From assembly GCF_030036535.1 (NCBI RefSeq), contig NZ_CP080388.1, positions 1,979,001 to 2,043,000 of the forward strand: DNA of 64,000 nucleotides, written 5' to 3'. Source of the DNA: Agrobacterium cucumeris (lineage in GTDB: Bacteria > Pseudomonadota > Alphaproteobacteria > Rhizobiales > Rhizobiaceae). Shown piece after piece: positions 1 through 8,671 of the stretch (within the stretch, counting starts at the first letter, position 1; each line of letters starts with the position of its first letter). The position numbers and the translations under genes were made by a program. The notes below the pieces were generated by a model. That model ran no database searches. It was not told the DNA's origin and worked only from the letters and a program-made list of their open reading frames with translations.

Positions 1-810
1 GGCAACCGGGCTGATGCGCTCGACAGTGCTCTTGACGGTCTGGCCAACGAGGCCGTCAATCTCCAGTTCGGCTGTCTGGCCAAGGGTTACACGGGGAATA
101 TCGCGGGTGGCGACGAGAACCTTCGCTTCCAGCACGCTGGTATCGACCAGTGTGAGAAGTTCGCCATCGGCACTGACGCGCGCGCCTGCCTCTGCCAGCC
201 GGCGGGTGACCGTGCCACTGAAAGGCGCGCGGATTTCAGCATTGCTCAATGCAAGGCGGGCAATATCCGTCTGCGCCGAAAGGCTTTGAACCCTTGCGGT
301 TTTCACCACGACATCGCTTTTCGCCTTGTCCAGCTGTTCCGCCGATGTGATGTTTTTGGTGGCTAGCTGTTCGGTTCTCGTCAGTGCCAGCATCGCCAGC
401 GTCAGTTCGGCCTCGGCCGCGTCCCGGTCGCTTTGCCGTTGCAGCAACGCCGCTTGCAGGTCGTCGGTTTCAAATCGCACCAGCACATCACCGGCCTGCA
501 CAGCCTGTCCGTCCCGAACGTTCATCTCCAGAATTTTCCCGGCCTCACGGGCGCGGATCACGACGCGGCTGACCGGCTGGAGTTCGCCGCTGATGCTGAG
601 CTTTTCCACCATCTGGCGCGTGCCGATCTTCGCCGTTTCCGCAGCCGTCAATTCGAAGGGAATGCCGGCCGGGCTCAGGGAGGTGGCCTCGACAATTCCC
701 CTGGCACGTTCATTCGCATCGACGCTGCCGCGCGCCGGGTCGAGGGCAGTAACGACGAGAACGCAGCCCGCAAGCGCGATCCCGGCCTTGATGCTTCTCT
801 TCACCCACAT
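1..810 (-). CDS. RND efflux membrane fusion protein (HlyD family), 3' end outside window
   Basis: The reading frame is open on the minus strand from an ATG at 810 to the window edge, giving 270 visible residues. An N-terminal hydrophobic segment (about residues 7-23) is followed by a biotinyl/lipoyl-like half domain (around 'VQAGDVLVRFE', residues 90-110), an alpha-helical hairpin rich in Q/A/E (about 115-185), the second lipoyl half ('APFSGTVTRRLAEAGARVS') and the start of the beta-barrel. This order is typical of periplasmic adaptor proteins that link an RND pump to an outer-membrane channel. The pump gene would lie downstream, beyond the window. The gene is divergent from the two-component system at 999, with 188 bases between them, so that system may control it. 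The substrate cannot be told. Confidence 0.88.
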   Translation of the reverse strand, partial: MWVKRSIKAGIALAGCVLVVTALDPARGSVDANERARGIVEATSLSPAGIPFELTAAETAKIGTRQMVEKLSISGELQPVSRVVIRAREAGKILEMNVRDGQAVQAGDVLVRFETDDLQAALLQRQSDRDAAEAELTLAMLALTRTEQLATKNITSAEQLDKAKSDVVVKTARVQSLSAQTDIARLALSNAEIRAPFSGTVTRRLAEAGARVSADGELLTLVDTSVLEAKVLVATRDIPRVTLGQTAELEIDGLVGQTVKSTVERISPVA

Positions 811-998
811 AATACAATCCTTCCAGGCAAAGTTCCTTGGGTAACGGCTCACCGAGCCGTCACGTCGCCGGTTATTCAGGCGGATGGTATCTGGATAAGT
901 GACCATAATTGCAGCAGCATTACCCTGCCGCATCGTCTTCGCCGCAATACTGCCGCAACCTTTCTGGCAGACAAAGGCTGGCGAAGGGACGGTGATGC

Positions 999-1673
999 AT
1001 GAGACTTCTGTTGATCGAAGACGAAAGGGAAATGGCCGATGCGCTGTCGGCGACGCTCGGCAAGCAGGGCATCGTCATCGACCACACGATGCGGCTTGGT
1101 GACGCGATGGAACTGACGCGCCAGCATGTTTACGACGCCATCCTGCTCGACCGCCGGCTACCGGACGGGGAGGGGCTTGCGCTCATCCCGAAACTGCGCC
1201 GTGCCGGTGTCGATACGCCGATCATCCTGCTCACCGCGATGAATGAGCCGGAGGACCGCATTGCGGGACTGGATGGCGGCGCGGATGATTATCTGGGCAA
1301 GCCGTTTCTCGTCGGCGAGCTTCTGGCGCGGGTGCGCGCGGTTCTGAGGCGACCGGTAAACCTTGCGCCAGCCCAGATCACCGTAGGCCGTATCGTGATC
1401 GATCCACTGCATCTCAGCGTCACCATCAATTCCCTTCCCTTCGATCTTCCCAGACGCGAACTTCTGGTTCTCGTCGCGCTCGCCAAGCGCAAGGGTAAAT
1501 CTATGCTGCGTTCCACCCTCGAGGCGGCCGTTTATAATTACGAGGAAGAAATCCAGTCCAATGCGCTCGACGCGCATATATCGCGGCTGCGCAAACGCCT
1601 GCTCGACGCCTCGGCCGGTGTGAGCGTGCACAATATTCGTGGCATCGGTTATCTGTTGAAGGAAGAGGCATGA
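999..1673 (+). CDS. OmpR/PhoB-family DNA-binding response regulator
   Basis: The 224-residue protein has an N-terminal receiver domain with acidic pocket E7-D8-E9, phosphoacceptor D51 ('ILLDRRLPDG'), switch T79 and K101 ('LGKPF'). A C-terminal winged helix follows, ending in 'ISRLRKRLLD...VHNIRGIGYLL', the trans_reg_C signature. The ATG of the sensor kinase overlaps its stop codon (ATGA, 1670-1673), so the two are translationally coupled. It is divergent from an efflux adaptor gene, a common arrangement for a system sensing membrane or metal stress and controlling the pump. The signal and target promoter are not determined by the sequence. Confidence 0.93.
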   Translation: MRLLLIEDEREMADALSATLGKQGIVIDHTMRLGDAMELTRQHVYDAILLDRRLPDGEGLALIPKLRRAGVDTPIILLTAMNEPEDRIAGLDGGADDYLGKPFLVGELLARVRAVLRRPVNLAPAQITVGRIVIDPLHLSVTINSLPFDLPRRELLVLVALAKRKGKSMLRSTLEAAVYNYEEEIQSNALDAHISRLRKRLLDASAGVSVHNIRGIGYLLKEEA

Positions 1674-3007
1674 AAGCGCAGGGCAAATCCAACCCGTCCC
1701 TGTGGTGGCAACTGAGCTGGCAACTCAGCATCGTCGTCTCCGCCATGATCGCCGTCGTCATCATCGGGCTTTGTGTTTACGGGGTGATGCGGGTCTCTCC
1801 CAATATCGGGCTTTGGGAGGATCTGTCTTCGACACTCGGCGAGTCGCTTTCGCTCGATCCGCAGAAGGGGCTCGTCCTCACCGAGGGGCCGGCGCTGAAG
1901 GCCCTCAAGGCGGAGAATAAAGAACTCTGGTTCGTTGCCTCGACGCTGGATGGTCAGTCCGTGACCTATGGCGCTGTGCCAGCGGTCTATGCCGAGCTGT
2001 CGCGTTACGCCCATCTGATGATGGATGCCGATATTCGCGGCGGTGCCGGCATATCCGAGGTTGCGCTGTCTGAAAGTCTCGATACGGCATCTGGGCCGCT
2101 GAGGGTCATGTTCGGCGGAACCTCCCATATCAGCGCGTCGTTTCTGACGCTTCTTCTCGGCACTTATCCGATCTATGTTCCGCTGCTGGCGGTTATCCTG
2201 CCTGCGGTGTTCTTTTCCGTGCCGCGCATCGTGCGCCAGGCGCTCGCCGGTCTCAGTTCCGTCGTCCGGAAAGCCCCGGAGATCGACCCGCGCCGGGCGG
2301 GCTCGAAGCTTCCAGTCGAGGATGTGCCGCGGGAAGTCGTGCCGTTGATTGTGTCTTTCAACAGCATCCTTGAACGGCTTGAGCAGCAGTTTCGGGCGCG
2401 GCAACGGTTTCTCATCGATGCGGCGCATGAACTCAGAACACCGATCGCCATCATGCAGACCCGGATAGAGGGTCTGCCGGAAGGGTCGGAACGGCAGCGC
2501 CTGATGGAGGATGTCGCGCGGCTTGGCGAGACCGCGGAGCAGCTTCTGGCCGTGGAGCGGAACGATCAGGTGCACGACCGATGGGAGACGGTCGATCTCG
2601 TCGAGATCGCCCGTACAGTCGTCGCCGATCTTGCGCCGCTGGCGCTGTCTGCGGGTTACGATATTTCCTTCGACACGCAGATAGCGTGCTACGAGATGCA
2701 GGGCAATCCCTTCGCCCTGCCGCGCGCCGTCAATAATATCGTGCGCAACGCCATCGACCATGGCGGAAACAGAGGAATGATCCAGGTCTCGGTTCTCGCA
2801 AACGGGGAAATTGCGGTTTCCGATGAAGGGCAGGGCATAGCCGAAGACCATCAGGAGCGGATATTCGAGCCATTTTATCGTGTGACACCGCGAAGCACGG
2901 GAGCAGGCCTGGGTCTCAGCCTTGTCAAGCAGATCGTCGCTGACCACAATGGACGTGTCCGTCTGGAGAGTTCCGCCTTCGGAAGCACATTCCGGCTCTG
3001 CTTCTGA
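1670..3007 (+). CDS. Two-component sensor histidine kinase
   Basis: The 445-residue inner-membrane kinase has transmembrane segments at about 18-40 and 158-183. They enclose a roughly 115-residue periplasmic sensor region with no recognised domain. A short HAMP-like linker leads to the dimerisation helix with H253 ('IDAAHELRTPIAI'). The catalytic domain shows the N box (N355-N360), G1 box 'DEGQGI' (385-390) and G2 box 'GAGLGLSL' (411-418), so it should be active. It is coupled to the response regulator by a 4-base overlap. The adjacent DUF3313 lipoprotein and divergent RND adaptor suggest envelope-related control, which is an inference. Confidence 0.93.
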   Translation: MKAQGKSNPSLWWQLSWQLSIVVSAMIAVVIIGLCVYGVMRVSPNIGLWEDLSSTLGESLSLDPQKGLVLTEGPALKALKAENKELWFVASTLDGQSVTYGAVPAVYAELSRYAHLMMDADIRGGAGISEVALSESLDTASGPLRVMFGGTSHISASFLTLLLGTYPIYVPLLAVILPAVFFSVPRIVRQALAGLSSVVRKAPEIDPRRAGSKLPVEDVPREVVPLIVSFNSILERLEQQFRARQRFLIDAAHELRTPIAIMQTRIEGLPEGSERQRLMEDVARLGETAEQLLAVERNDQVHDRWETVDLVEIARTVVADLAPLALSAGYDISFDTQIACYEMQGNPFALPRAVNNIVRNAIDHGGNRGMIQVSVLANGEIAVSDEGQGIAEDHQERIFEPFYRVTPRSTGAGLGLSLVKQIVADHNGRVRLESSAFGSTFRLCF

Positions 3008-3111
3008 TCGCCATTTTTGCAGCGCCTGCGGACCGCGATTGTAATGCTGCCGCAATTTTAGCTGTCGTAGCGTGCGGGGCACAGGAAATCTTTCCAACCG
3101 GAGCACATGCA

Positions 3112-3990
3112 ATGAAACACCAGCGGAATCCGTTCGTCACGGCCAGCGGCAGCAAAGTCGCGCGCAGCCGCAGCGCCACCTTCGCCACCTTGCCTTTTGC
3201 CCTCATCATGTCCGGCTGTGCCTCCGTTCCGCTGCAGGAGGGCGGCACGCTGACATCCTATGCGCAGCTCAGTCCCGCCAAGGGCAAGTTCACCAAGACC
3301 AGAACCTTCGTGGATGCCAAGGGATTGGCCGCGGTTAAAACCGTCGCCATCGTGCCCACCACCTTTTCCTTCACCGCCTCGTCGCGGGTCACCTCGGAAA
3401 AGGACCGTACGCTTGTCTCGAACGCGCTCGATCGCGCCATCTGCGTGGCGCTCAGTGACAGATACCGGATCGCCGCTCTTGGCCAGCCGGCGGACATGAC
3501 GGTGCGCACCGTCATCACCGATCTGGTGCCGACCGACAAGACCATGGCCGGTGTTTCGACGGCGGTGTCGCTCGGCAGCAACTTTGTCCTGCCAGTCGGC
3601 GTGCCGCGTCTGCCGGTTGGCCTCGGCGGCCTGGCGGTCGAGTCGGAGGCGGTGGACAGTACCGGCGTCCAGCGCGCAGCCGCCGTCTGGTCGAAGGGTG
3701 CCAATTCCTTCACCGACAATGCCCGTGTTTCGGAAATCGGTGATGCCTACGGGCTGGCATCGGACTTCGCCAATTATTTTGCGCGCATCCTCGTCACCGG
3801 CAAGACCTCCGAAGGTCTGGATATCTCGATCCCGTCCGGCCACCGCATGCGCTCGGCCCTCGGCGGCAAGCCGAAATATGCCGAGTGCGATGCCTATGGC
3901 CGGTCGCGTGGATTGCAGGGCATGGTCGCCGATCAATTCGGCGCACCGCCTGACTGGACGGACAAGCAGGCAAAGGCCGCTGCGCGATAG
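3112..3990 (+). CDS. DUF3313 family lipoprotein
   Basis: The protein has 292 residues. The N-terminus is basic, then hydrophobic, ending at 'LIMSGC' with a lipobox cysteine at C36, so it is probably an acylated lipoprotein. The body resembles DUF3313 proteins: a 'KTVAIVPTTF' strand, a conserved 'LDRAICVALSDRYRIAA' helix and a 'TVRTVITDLVPTDK' strand. Function of the family is not known. It lies 104 bases after the sensor kinase gene on the same strand and is convergent, almost abutting, with the isomerase gene at 3993. The upstream leader is unusually long for this type (about 35 residues before the cysteine), so an internal start is possible, but no other ATG precedes the lipobox closely. 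Confidence 0.72.
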   Translation: MKHQRNPFVTASGSKVARSRSATFATLPFALIMSGCASVPLQEGGTLTSYAQLSPAKGKFTKTRTFVDAKGLAAVKTVAIVPTTFSFTASSRVTSEKDRTLVSNALDRAICVALSDRYRIAALGQPADMTVRTVITDLVPTDKTMAGVSTAVSLGSNFVLPVGVPRLPVGLGGLAVESEAVDSTGVQRAAAVWSKGANSFTDNARVSEIGDAYGLASDFANYFARILVTGKTSEGLDISIPSGHRMRSALGGKPKYAECDAYGRSRGLQGMVADQFGAPPDWTDKQAKAAAR

Positions 3991-3992
3991 GA

Positions 3993-4865
3993 TCAGCAGG
4001 TCTCATCCGCACCCGCCGTTGCCGTGTTGGCGGAACGGGCGGCCTGCGCCCATAATGACTGCGCCATCGTCTTCAGCCACAGCGATTCCGCCCATCTGTC
4101 GGTGGAATCGTTGCCGTCCCGGTCGGTAATCGCATAGGGTCGAGGGCCGAGTTCGCAGGTGAAGACCAGCTCGGCAGTATCGGGCGCACGGGATCGCCAG
4201 TGCCGGAACCCATAGTCCCACCACTCCAGAAACAGATCGACCCATGGCCGGTGATGGGCAAAGGAAATCTCGATCTGGATCTGCTCGCACGAGCCGATGC
4301 GTCCGTGAAAGGCCTGCGCATTATGAAGGATGCGGTGGATTTGCCTGTGGCTCTCGTCTTCCACCGGAAAGGCGAATTCGCGGGCAACGAGATAATGGGA
4401 GAGATCGGCGAGAAGCGGCAGATCGGGTCGCTGTTCGAGCAGGTCCAGCGTGAATAGGAGATCGCTGGTGATGCGGTTGCGGTGGGTCTCGATGTAGACG
4501 GGAACGCCAGCCTCTTCGGCAAGCCGCATCCAGCCATCCAGCAGCGGCAGGCAGTCCTCCACCCGGCGCGGGCGGATATCCGCCTGCAGATCGATATGGC
4601 TGACCGGAAATTCCTGCGCCAGTTCCAGCGTGTGGTGCAGGTCGTCGACATTGCGTGGAAAGCACACGCCTTCGATCCTGAGACCAGTGCCGCTGATCGC
4701 TTCATTCAGACGCCGCACATCCGCACGGTCGGTATAATGCGCGCTGATCCCGTCAAACCCGGCTTCGGCGATCCGGGCAATGTTTTCCTCAAGGCGGGGT
4801 TCAGGGCCATTGCCGTTTAGCCGTTCCATGGCCCAGACCGATTGAAAGATGAGCAGCTTCTGCAT
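3993..4865 (-). CDS. mocC: TIM-barrel sugar phosphate isomerase/epimerase family protein (MocC-like)
   Basis: The 290-residue protein is of the AP-endonuclease-2 TIM-barrel family. Candidate metal ligands are the glutamate and histidine in 'VYIETHRNRI', the aspartate/histidine in 'LLADLSHYLV', and later acidic/His pairs ('IGSCEQIQIE', 'ELGPRPYA'). Members act as sugar or inosose isomerases and dehydratases. The start ATG overlaps the stop of the reductase gene by one base (TGATG at 4863-4867), so it is the last cistron of the cluster. In rhizopine catabolism MocC belongs to this family, and the other components (mocD, E, B and F-like) lie immediately upstream, which supports the name. The substrate remains an inference. 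Confidence 0.68.
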   Translation of the reverse strand: MQKLLIFQSVWAMERLNGNGPEPRLEENIARIAEAGFDGISAHYTDRADVRRLNEAISGTGLRIEGVCFPRNVDDLHHTLELAQEFPVSHIDLQADIRPRRVEDCLPLLDGWMRLAEEAGVPVYIETHRNRITSDLLFTLDLLEQRPDLPLLADLSHYLVAREFAFPVEDESHRQIHRILHNAQAFHGRIGSCEQIQIEISFAHHRPWVDLFLEWWDYGFRHWRSRAPDTAELVFTCELGPRPYAITDRDGNDSTDRWAESLWLKTMAQSLWAQAARSANTATAGADETC

Positions 4866-6070
4866 CAGGCCGCCCGCGCGCTTTTCAGCAACGTCTTGAG
4901 GTTGAGGCCGGGATCGGCAAGCGCCGCCGGATCGGGGCTGATACCGGCGGCAATCAGCATCTCGGCCAGTTTTATGTCTTTGGCGACGCTGTTGCCGATA
5001 CCCAGTCCGGCTGCTGCGACAAGCTGGCCGTCCTCAAGGAAGAATTCCAGCTCGCCATTGCCGAGCGGACGGATGACGCTTTGATGTCCCGGCTGCGGCA
5101 GGCCCGCGACCTGAAGGCCGAGATCATATTGATCCGACCAGAACCACGGGAGGGCGGCAAAGGCCTCGTTTGCGCCGAGACTGTTGCGCGCGGCGATTTC
5201 CGCCTGGCTGCGGGCATTGCGCCAGCTTTCGAACCGGATATGCCCGCCGGCGGCTTGCGAGACGGCCGCGCAATCGCCCGCCGCGAAGATCTGGGGATCG
5301 CTGGTGCGCAGGAAGGCATCGGTCAGAATGCCGTTGCCGGTCGCAAGCCCCGCCGCTTCGGCCAGGGCGATGTTGGGCACGACACCGATGGCGGAGACGA
5401 CGATATCGGCGGGCACGCGCCCGCCATCGGTTAGCAGGACAGCTTCCGGCGTAATCTCCGAAACGCCCTGACCCAGATGGAAATGCACCCCTTCATCGCG
5501 ATGGCGCGCATGTATCTTTTCGGCAAAACGCGGCGGAACCGCCCGGCCGAGCGGCCGCGCCGCCGCTTCGATAACGCTGACCGTAAGCCCCTTGCCGCGC
5601 AGCACCGCCGCAAGCTCCATTCCGATCAGTCCGCCGCCGATGATCGCAATCCGTGCGCCGCTATCGGCGCGGGAGAAAATCGCCTCCGCATCCGCATGGG
5701 TGCGGAAATTGAGCGCCTGTCCGGCACCGGGGCAGGCGAGTGTCCGCGGCTGCGCCCCGGTTGCGAGGAGCAGCCTGTCATAACCGATCATACGCCCGCC
5801 ATCGAGCGTCACCAGGCGGTCTTTCGCATTGATACGGGTCGCCGACACGCCTTGCAGATAGGCTATACGGGCGGCCTCCAGCGCTCCGTCCGCGCAGATG
5901 GGTTTCATCCGCACCGCAGCTTCCAGCGGCTTGGAAAGCGGTGGCCGTTCATAGGGCGGATGCGGCTCGGCGCCGACCAGCGTGATATCGCCGTCGAAGC
6001 CCGTTTCACGCAAGGTAAAGGCGGCACGGGTTCCCGCCTCGCCGGCGCCGATGATGACGATTGCGTCCAT
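4865..6070 (-). CDS. mocF: FAD-dependent ferredoxin reductase (MocF-like)
   Basis: The 401-residue pyridine-nucleotide-disulfide-family reductase shows an N-terminal FAD-binding 'GAGEAG' (8-13) with 'PPYERPPLSK', the NADH-binding 'IIGGGLIGMELA' near residue 143, and the FAD-closing 'FAAGDCA'. A C-terminal reductase domain follows. This is the architecture of ferredoxin reductases that serve oxygenases (rhodocoxin/putidaredoxin reductase type). With the Rieske ferredoxin at 7149 and the membrane hydroxylase at 7457 it would make a complete electron chain NADH-FAD-[2Fe-2S]-di-iron enzyme. The same trio is described as MocF-MocE-MocD in rhizopine use. Confidence 0.78.
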   Translation of the reverse strand: MDAIVIIGAGEAGTRAAFTLRETGFDGDITLVGAEPHPPYERPPLSKPLEAAVRMKPICADGALEAARIAYLQGVSATRINAKDRLVTLDGGRMIGYDRLLLATGAQPRTLACPGAGQALNFRTHADAEAIFSRADSGARIAIIGGGLIGMELAAVLRGKGLTVSVIEAAARPLGRAVPPRFAEKIHARHRDEGVHFHLGQGVSEITPEAVLLTDGGRVPADIVVSAIGVVPNIALAEAAGLATGNGILTDAFLRTSDPQIFAAGDCAAVSQAAGGHIRFESWRNARSQAEIAARNSLGANEAFAALPWFWSDQYDLGLQVAGLPQPGHQSVIRPLGNGELEFFLEDGQLVAAAGLGIGNSVAKDIKLAEMLIAAGISPDPAALADPGLNLKTLLKSARAA

Positions 6071-6089
6071 GATATCTCCGTGAGAAGGG

Positions 6090-6117
6090 GCCGGCGCGCT
6101 TTTCAGGGCGCACCGGC
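6090..6117 (-). other. Intercistronic mRNA hairpin after the binding-protein gene
   Basis: In the minus-strand transcript, bases 6117-6108 pair with 6099-6090 (10 bp including one G-U) around an 8-base loop. It sits in the 58-base gap between the binding-protein stop and the reductase start and has no U run, so it looks like a stabilising or processing hairpin rather than a terminator. Such elements often raise the level of binding-protein mRNA over the next cistron. Confidence 0.5.
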
Positions 6118-6128
6118 TGGGGGGAGGG

Positions 6129-7073
6129 TCAGTTGCGGCTGGCGTAATCGGTCATGTTTTTCCGCGTCACCAGTTCGAAAGGCACCATGACCTGCTTGTC
6201 GACCGGCGTGCCGCGCATCAGGGCGACGGCGGCATCGAGCGCACTTGTCGATTGCCCCCTGGCGTTCTGGAACACCGTGGCATCCAGATCGCCAGCGGCC
6301 ATGGAGGCAAGCCCGTCCGGGGTGGCGTCGATGCCGATGACGATGACATCATCCATCGAAACGCTTGCCGCCTTCAGCGCCTGCACCGCGCCGATGGCCA
6401 TTTCGTCATTATTGGCGAAGACGACGTCGATGGGACGTCCGGCGGTGATCCAGTTCGTCGTCATGTCCATGGCGTTTGTCCGTGTCCAGGCCGCCGACTG
6501 TTCGTCGGCGATGGTGACGGCCTTGCAGTCGCCGGATGCGAGCGCCTGTTTAAAGGACGAGGTACGGTCACGCGATGCCTGATGGGCAAGGTCGCCCATC
6601 AATATATAAGCCTGCGCATCCGCCGCCTTTCCTTTTTCCTTGAGCAACGAACAGGCCGCTTCACCGGCCAGCCGCCCGGCATCGGTTTCCCTTGAACCGA
6701 CATAGGCCTGTTTTTCCGGAAGCCTGGCGACATTGTCCGGCTCGAGATTGAGATAGACAAGCGGAATGCCTGCCTTGGCGGCGGCATCGCTGATGCCGGG
6801 TGCGGCCGAGGTGTCCGCCAGCGTGACGATGATCGCATCGACGCCGGCCGCTATGAAATTATTGACCTGGTTGAGCTGCTTGGAAATATCGGCCTGCGCG
6901 TCCTCGACCTGGATCTTGACGCCGTCGACCTCCGATGCCCGGGCGCCGAGCCCTTCGCGCAGCAAAGTCTGGAAATTATTGTCGAAGCTCTGCATCGAAA
7001 CGCCGATGGTCTCGGCCGACGCAGTGCTTGCGAAAAGGACCGCCAGAGCGGCCATGGTACAGATGGATTTCAT
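6129..7073 (-). CDS. mocB: Periplasmic sugar/inositol-type binding protein (Peripla_BP_4, MocB-like)
   Basis: The protein has 314 residues when started at the ATG at 7073, which follows a GGGAGGA ribosome site. A longer in-frame start at 7112 would spoil the signal peptide. The signal peptide ends 'ASTASA' at about residue 20. The mature protein has the two-lobe ribose-binding fold: 'IGVSMQSFDNNFQ', 'VNNFIAAGVDAIIV', 'NNDEMAIGAVQAL' and 'VIVIGIDATPDGL'. No ABC permease or ATPase gene is nearby, so it must share a transporter encoded elsewhere or act as a sensor partner. Its place between ferredoxin and reductase genes fits the rhizopine-binding protein MocB. Confidence 0.78.
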   Translation of the reverse strand: MKSICTMAALAVLFASTASAETIGVSMQSFDNNFQTLLREGLGARASEVDGVKIQVEDAQADISKQLNQVNNFIAAGVDAIIVTLADTSAAPGISDAAAKAGIPLVYLNLEPDNVARLPEKQAYVGSRETDAGRLAGEAACSLLKEKGKAADAQAYILMGDLAHQASRDRTSSFKQALASGDCKAVTIADEQSAAWTRTNAMDMTTNWITAGRPIDVVFANNDEMAIGAVQALKAASVSMDDVIVIGIDATPDGLASMAAGDLDATVFQNARGQSTSALDAAVALMRGTPVDKQVMVPFELVTRKNMTDYASRN

Positions 7074-7117
7074 GTTTGTCCTCCCTTGGGGCGCCGGGCC
7101 GCCCGGGTGCATTCCGG

Positions 7118-7133
7118 AGGCCCTTTCGGGCCT
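7118..7133 (-). other. Intercistronic GAAA-tetraloop hairpin before the binding-protein gene
   Basis: In the minus-strand RNA a six-base-pair stem (7133-7128 with 7123-7118, GGGCC/GGCCC core) closes a GAAA tetraloop. It lies in the gap between the Rieske ferredoxin stop and the binding-protein start, about 45 bases upstream of that start. There is no U tract. Together with the hairpin at 6090 it brackets the binding-protein cistron, which suggests segmental mRNA stability. Confidence 0.45.
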
Positions 7134-7148
7134 GCTCGAAAGCTCGGC

Positions 7149-7460
7149 CTAGCCGATGGTGACGCGTACTTCGCCGTCCACCACCTGCGCCGGATAGGTC
7201 TTCAGATTCTCGCAGGCGGGAAGCCGCAGGGCTTCGCCGGTGCGGTAATCGAAGGCGCCGGAATGCTTGGGACATTCCACCTCGAAATCCATCACCAGCC
7301 CTTCGGCAAGATGGATCGCCTCATGGGTGCACAGGCCGGCGGTGCAATAAACGCTGTCATCCGGCCCGCGATAGATCGCGTAGGTGCGTCCGGCGTGGTC
7401 GAAGCGGATCGCGCCTTCCTGTTCGATGTCGTCCAGTTTGCAGGCTGAAACCCAGCTCAT
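7149..7460 (-). CDS. mocE: Rieske [2Fe-2S] ferredoxin (MocE-like)
   Basis: The 103-residue soluble Rieske ferredoxin has cluster ligands C44-x-H46 ('CTHEAIHL') and C63-x2-H66 ('CPKHSG'), and no N-terminal membrane anchor. The start at 7460 is chosen because it overlaps the hydroxylase stop (ATGA, 7457-7460) and begins the conserved ferredoxin domain. A longer frame upstream is only a shadow of the hydroxylase gene. It would carry electrons from the reductase at 4865 to the hydroxylase at 7457. Confidence 0.87.
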   Translation of the reverse strand: MSWVSACKLDDIEQEGAIRFDHAGRTYAIYRGPDDSVYCTAGLCTHEAIHLAEGLVMDFEVECPKHSGAFDYRTGEALRLPACENLKTYPAQVVDGEVRVTIG

Positions 7461-8491
7461 TCTGCTGCCTCCCCGATGGTGTTGCGCGCCTTGCGTGCCG
7501 CGAGTTTTTCTTTGCGTTTGCGATAGCGTTCCTGCATGCGGGCCTCTCCTTCCGCCGAACCGTCGTGCCAGGTGCCAAACCACCGATCGAGCGGAATGAG
7601 GGCATCGCCGTAATTCACCTCGAAATATTTGTGGTGGAGGTAATGCGCATAGGCATGGCTATCGACCAGCTTGTCCTCGCCGACCTCGACCTTGTCGAAG
7701 CCGACATGGCCGGGGATCGCGCCGAAACCCGCATAATGCAGCTGGTAGAGCATGAGGACCGGATTGGACGGCAGGATCAGGTGATAAAAGGCCGTGCCGA
7801 AATAGAGCAGATGCTCGACCGGATGCATGGAGAGCGACGACCAGGGCGACGGGTTCACCGAATTGTGGTGGACGGAATGCACCCATTTATAAAGCAGCGG
7901 CACATGGATGAGCCGGTGAATGCAGAAGAAGTGAAATTCGTGGATGATCGGCACCACAAGCGCCACGATCGCAAGCGTCCACGGATTTTCGGCAAAGCTG
8001 AGCCAGGGCGCATAACCATTGGCATAGGCCCACAGCATTGCCACTTCGATGGCGGTCCAGATCGTCACGCCGGAAAGGAAGGTGCGCAGGATGTTGTCGA
8101 GGTTCTGGCTCTCGAACCAGAAAGCCTTGCTCTTCTGTTCGGCGGGAAACTTGCCGTTATATTTAAAGCGGTTTTCCTGCCGCTTGAGAATATAGAGATG
8201 GAGTTCGAAACCACCGTAGAAGAGGAAAACGCAGACCGCATTGACGGCATAAAGCCAGGCGATCCAGCCGATGCCAAGCGTGGCCATGGTTTCCACCGGC
8301 GGAATGACAAAGGCCCAATAGGCAACAGCCGAAAGCGCGAAGATCGCATTCCATGGGAAAAAATAATGCGGCAGCCACTTCAGTACCGCCATCAGGCGCG
8401 GCGGGAAAGCGAAGAGCGGGGCCGTTTCCACCGGCTGGTTGGGCGCCCAGTCGCCGCGCTTGTTGCGCGTTCCATATTTCAGATCGTCCAT
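7457..8491 (-). CDS. mocD: Membrane di-iron hydroxylase, fatty acid hydroxylase/sterol desaturase superfamily (MocD-like)
   Basis: The 344-residue integral membrane protein has hydrophobic segments at about 45-65, 70-92, 140-155 and 172-190. Histidine clusters are HEFH (184-187) with H192/H196, HSVHH (205-209), HPVEH (223-227) and HYLHH (283-287). This is the set expected for the non-haem di-iron site of the superfamily. The start at 8491 is preceded by GGAG. The Rieske ferredoxin and reductase genes follow in the same operon. In rhizopine catabolism MocD with MocE/MocF is thought to remove the O-methyl group of 3-O-methyl-scyllo-inosamine. That substrate is only inferred here. Confidence 0.8.
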   Translation of the reverse strand: MDDLKYGTRNKRGDWAPNQPVETAPLFAFPPRLMAVLKWLPHYFFPWNAIFALSAVAYWAFVIPPVETMATLGIGWIAWLYAVNAVCVFLFYGGFELHLYILKRQENRFKYNGKFPAEQKSKAFWFESQNLDNILRTFLSGVTIWTAIEVAMLWAYANGYAPWLSFAENPWTLAIVALVVPIIHEFHFFCIHRLIHVPLLYKWVHSVHHNSVNPSPWSSLSMHPVEHLLYFGTAFYHLILPSNPVLMLYQLHYAGFGAIPGHVGFDKVEVGEDKLVDSHAYAHYLHHKYFEVNYGDALIPLDRWFGTWHDGSAEGEARMQERYRKRKEKLAARKARNTIGEAAE

Positions 8492-8600
8492 AGCGCTCTC
8501 CTTCGGGCGCCCGCTTTCGACACGCCCGTGCAAGTTTTCACGATGAAGGAGGGCGTTCGCACGCCTTGGCCGCCCGTCGCTCCCTGCGATCTGCGGTTTT

Positions 8601-8628
8601 CCTCCCTGACGCAAAATTAGCAGGGAGG
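8601..8628. promoter_or_regulatory. Perfect 8-bp inverted repeat in the mocD-like leader
   Basis: CCTCCCTG (8601-8608) and CAGGGAGG (8621-8628) form perfect arms around a 12-base A/T-rich spacer, in the 173-base gap between the LacI gene and the hydroxylase gene. It could be a regulator operator or an RNA hairpin. No U run follows on the minus strand, so a simple terminator is unlikely. Confidence 0.4.
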
Positions 8629-8648
8629 TTTGTGAATGCCGAAGCCTT

Positions 8649-8671
8649 CCTTGATCAAATCAGATCAAAGG
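8649..8671. promoter_or_regulatory. Candidate LacI-family operator at the end of the regulator gene
   Basis: TTGATC (8651-8656) and GATCAA (8663-8668) form an inverted repeat with a 6-base spacer, overlapping the stop codon of the LacI-family gene and lying upstream of the hydroxylase operon. The arrangement would allow the regulator to control the operon next to it. The evidence is symmetry and position only. Confidence 0.25.

Noticed and set aside
326..844. Plus-strand open frame over the RND adaptor region
   Set aside because: The minus strand encodes a clear HlyD-type protein here. The plus frame is serine/arginine-rich shadow sequence.
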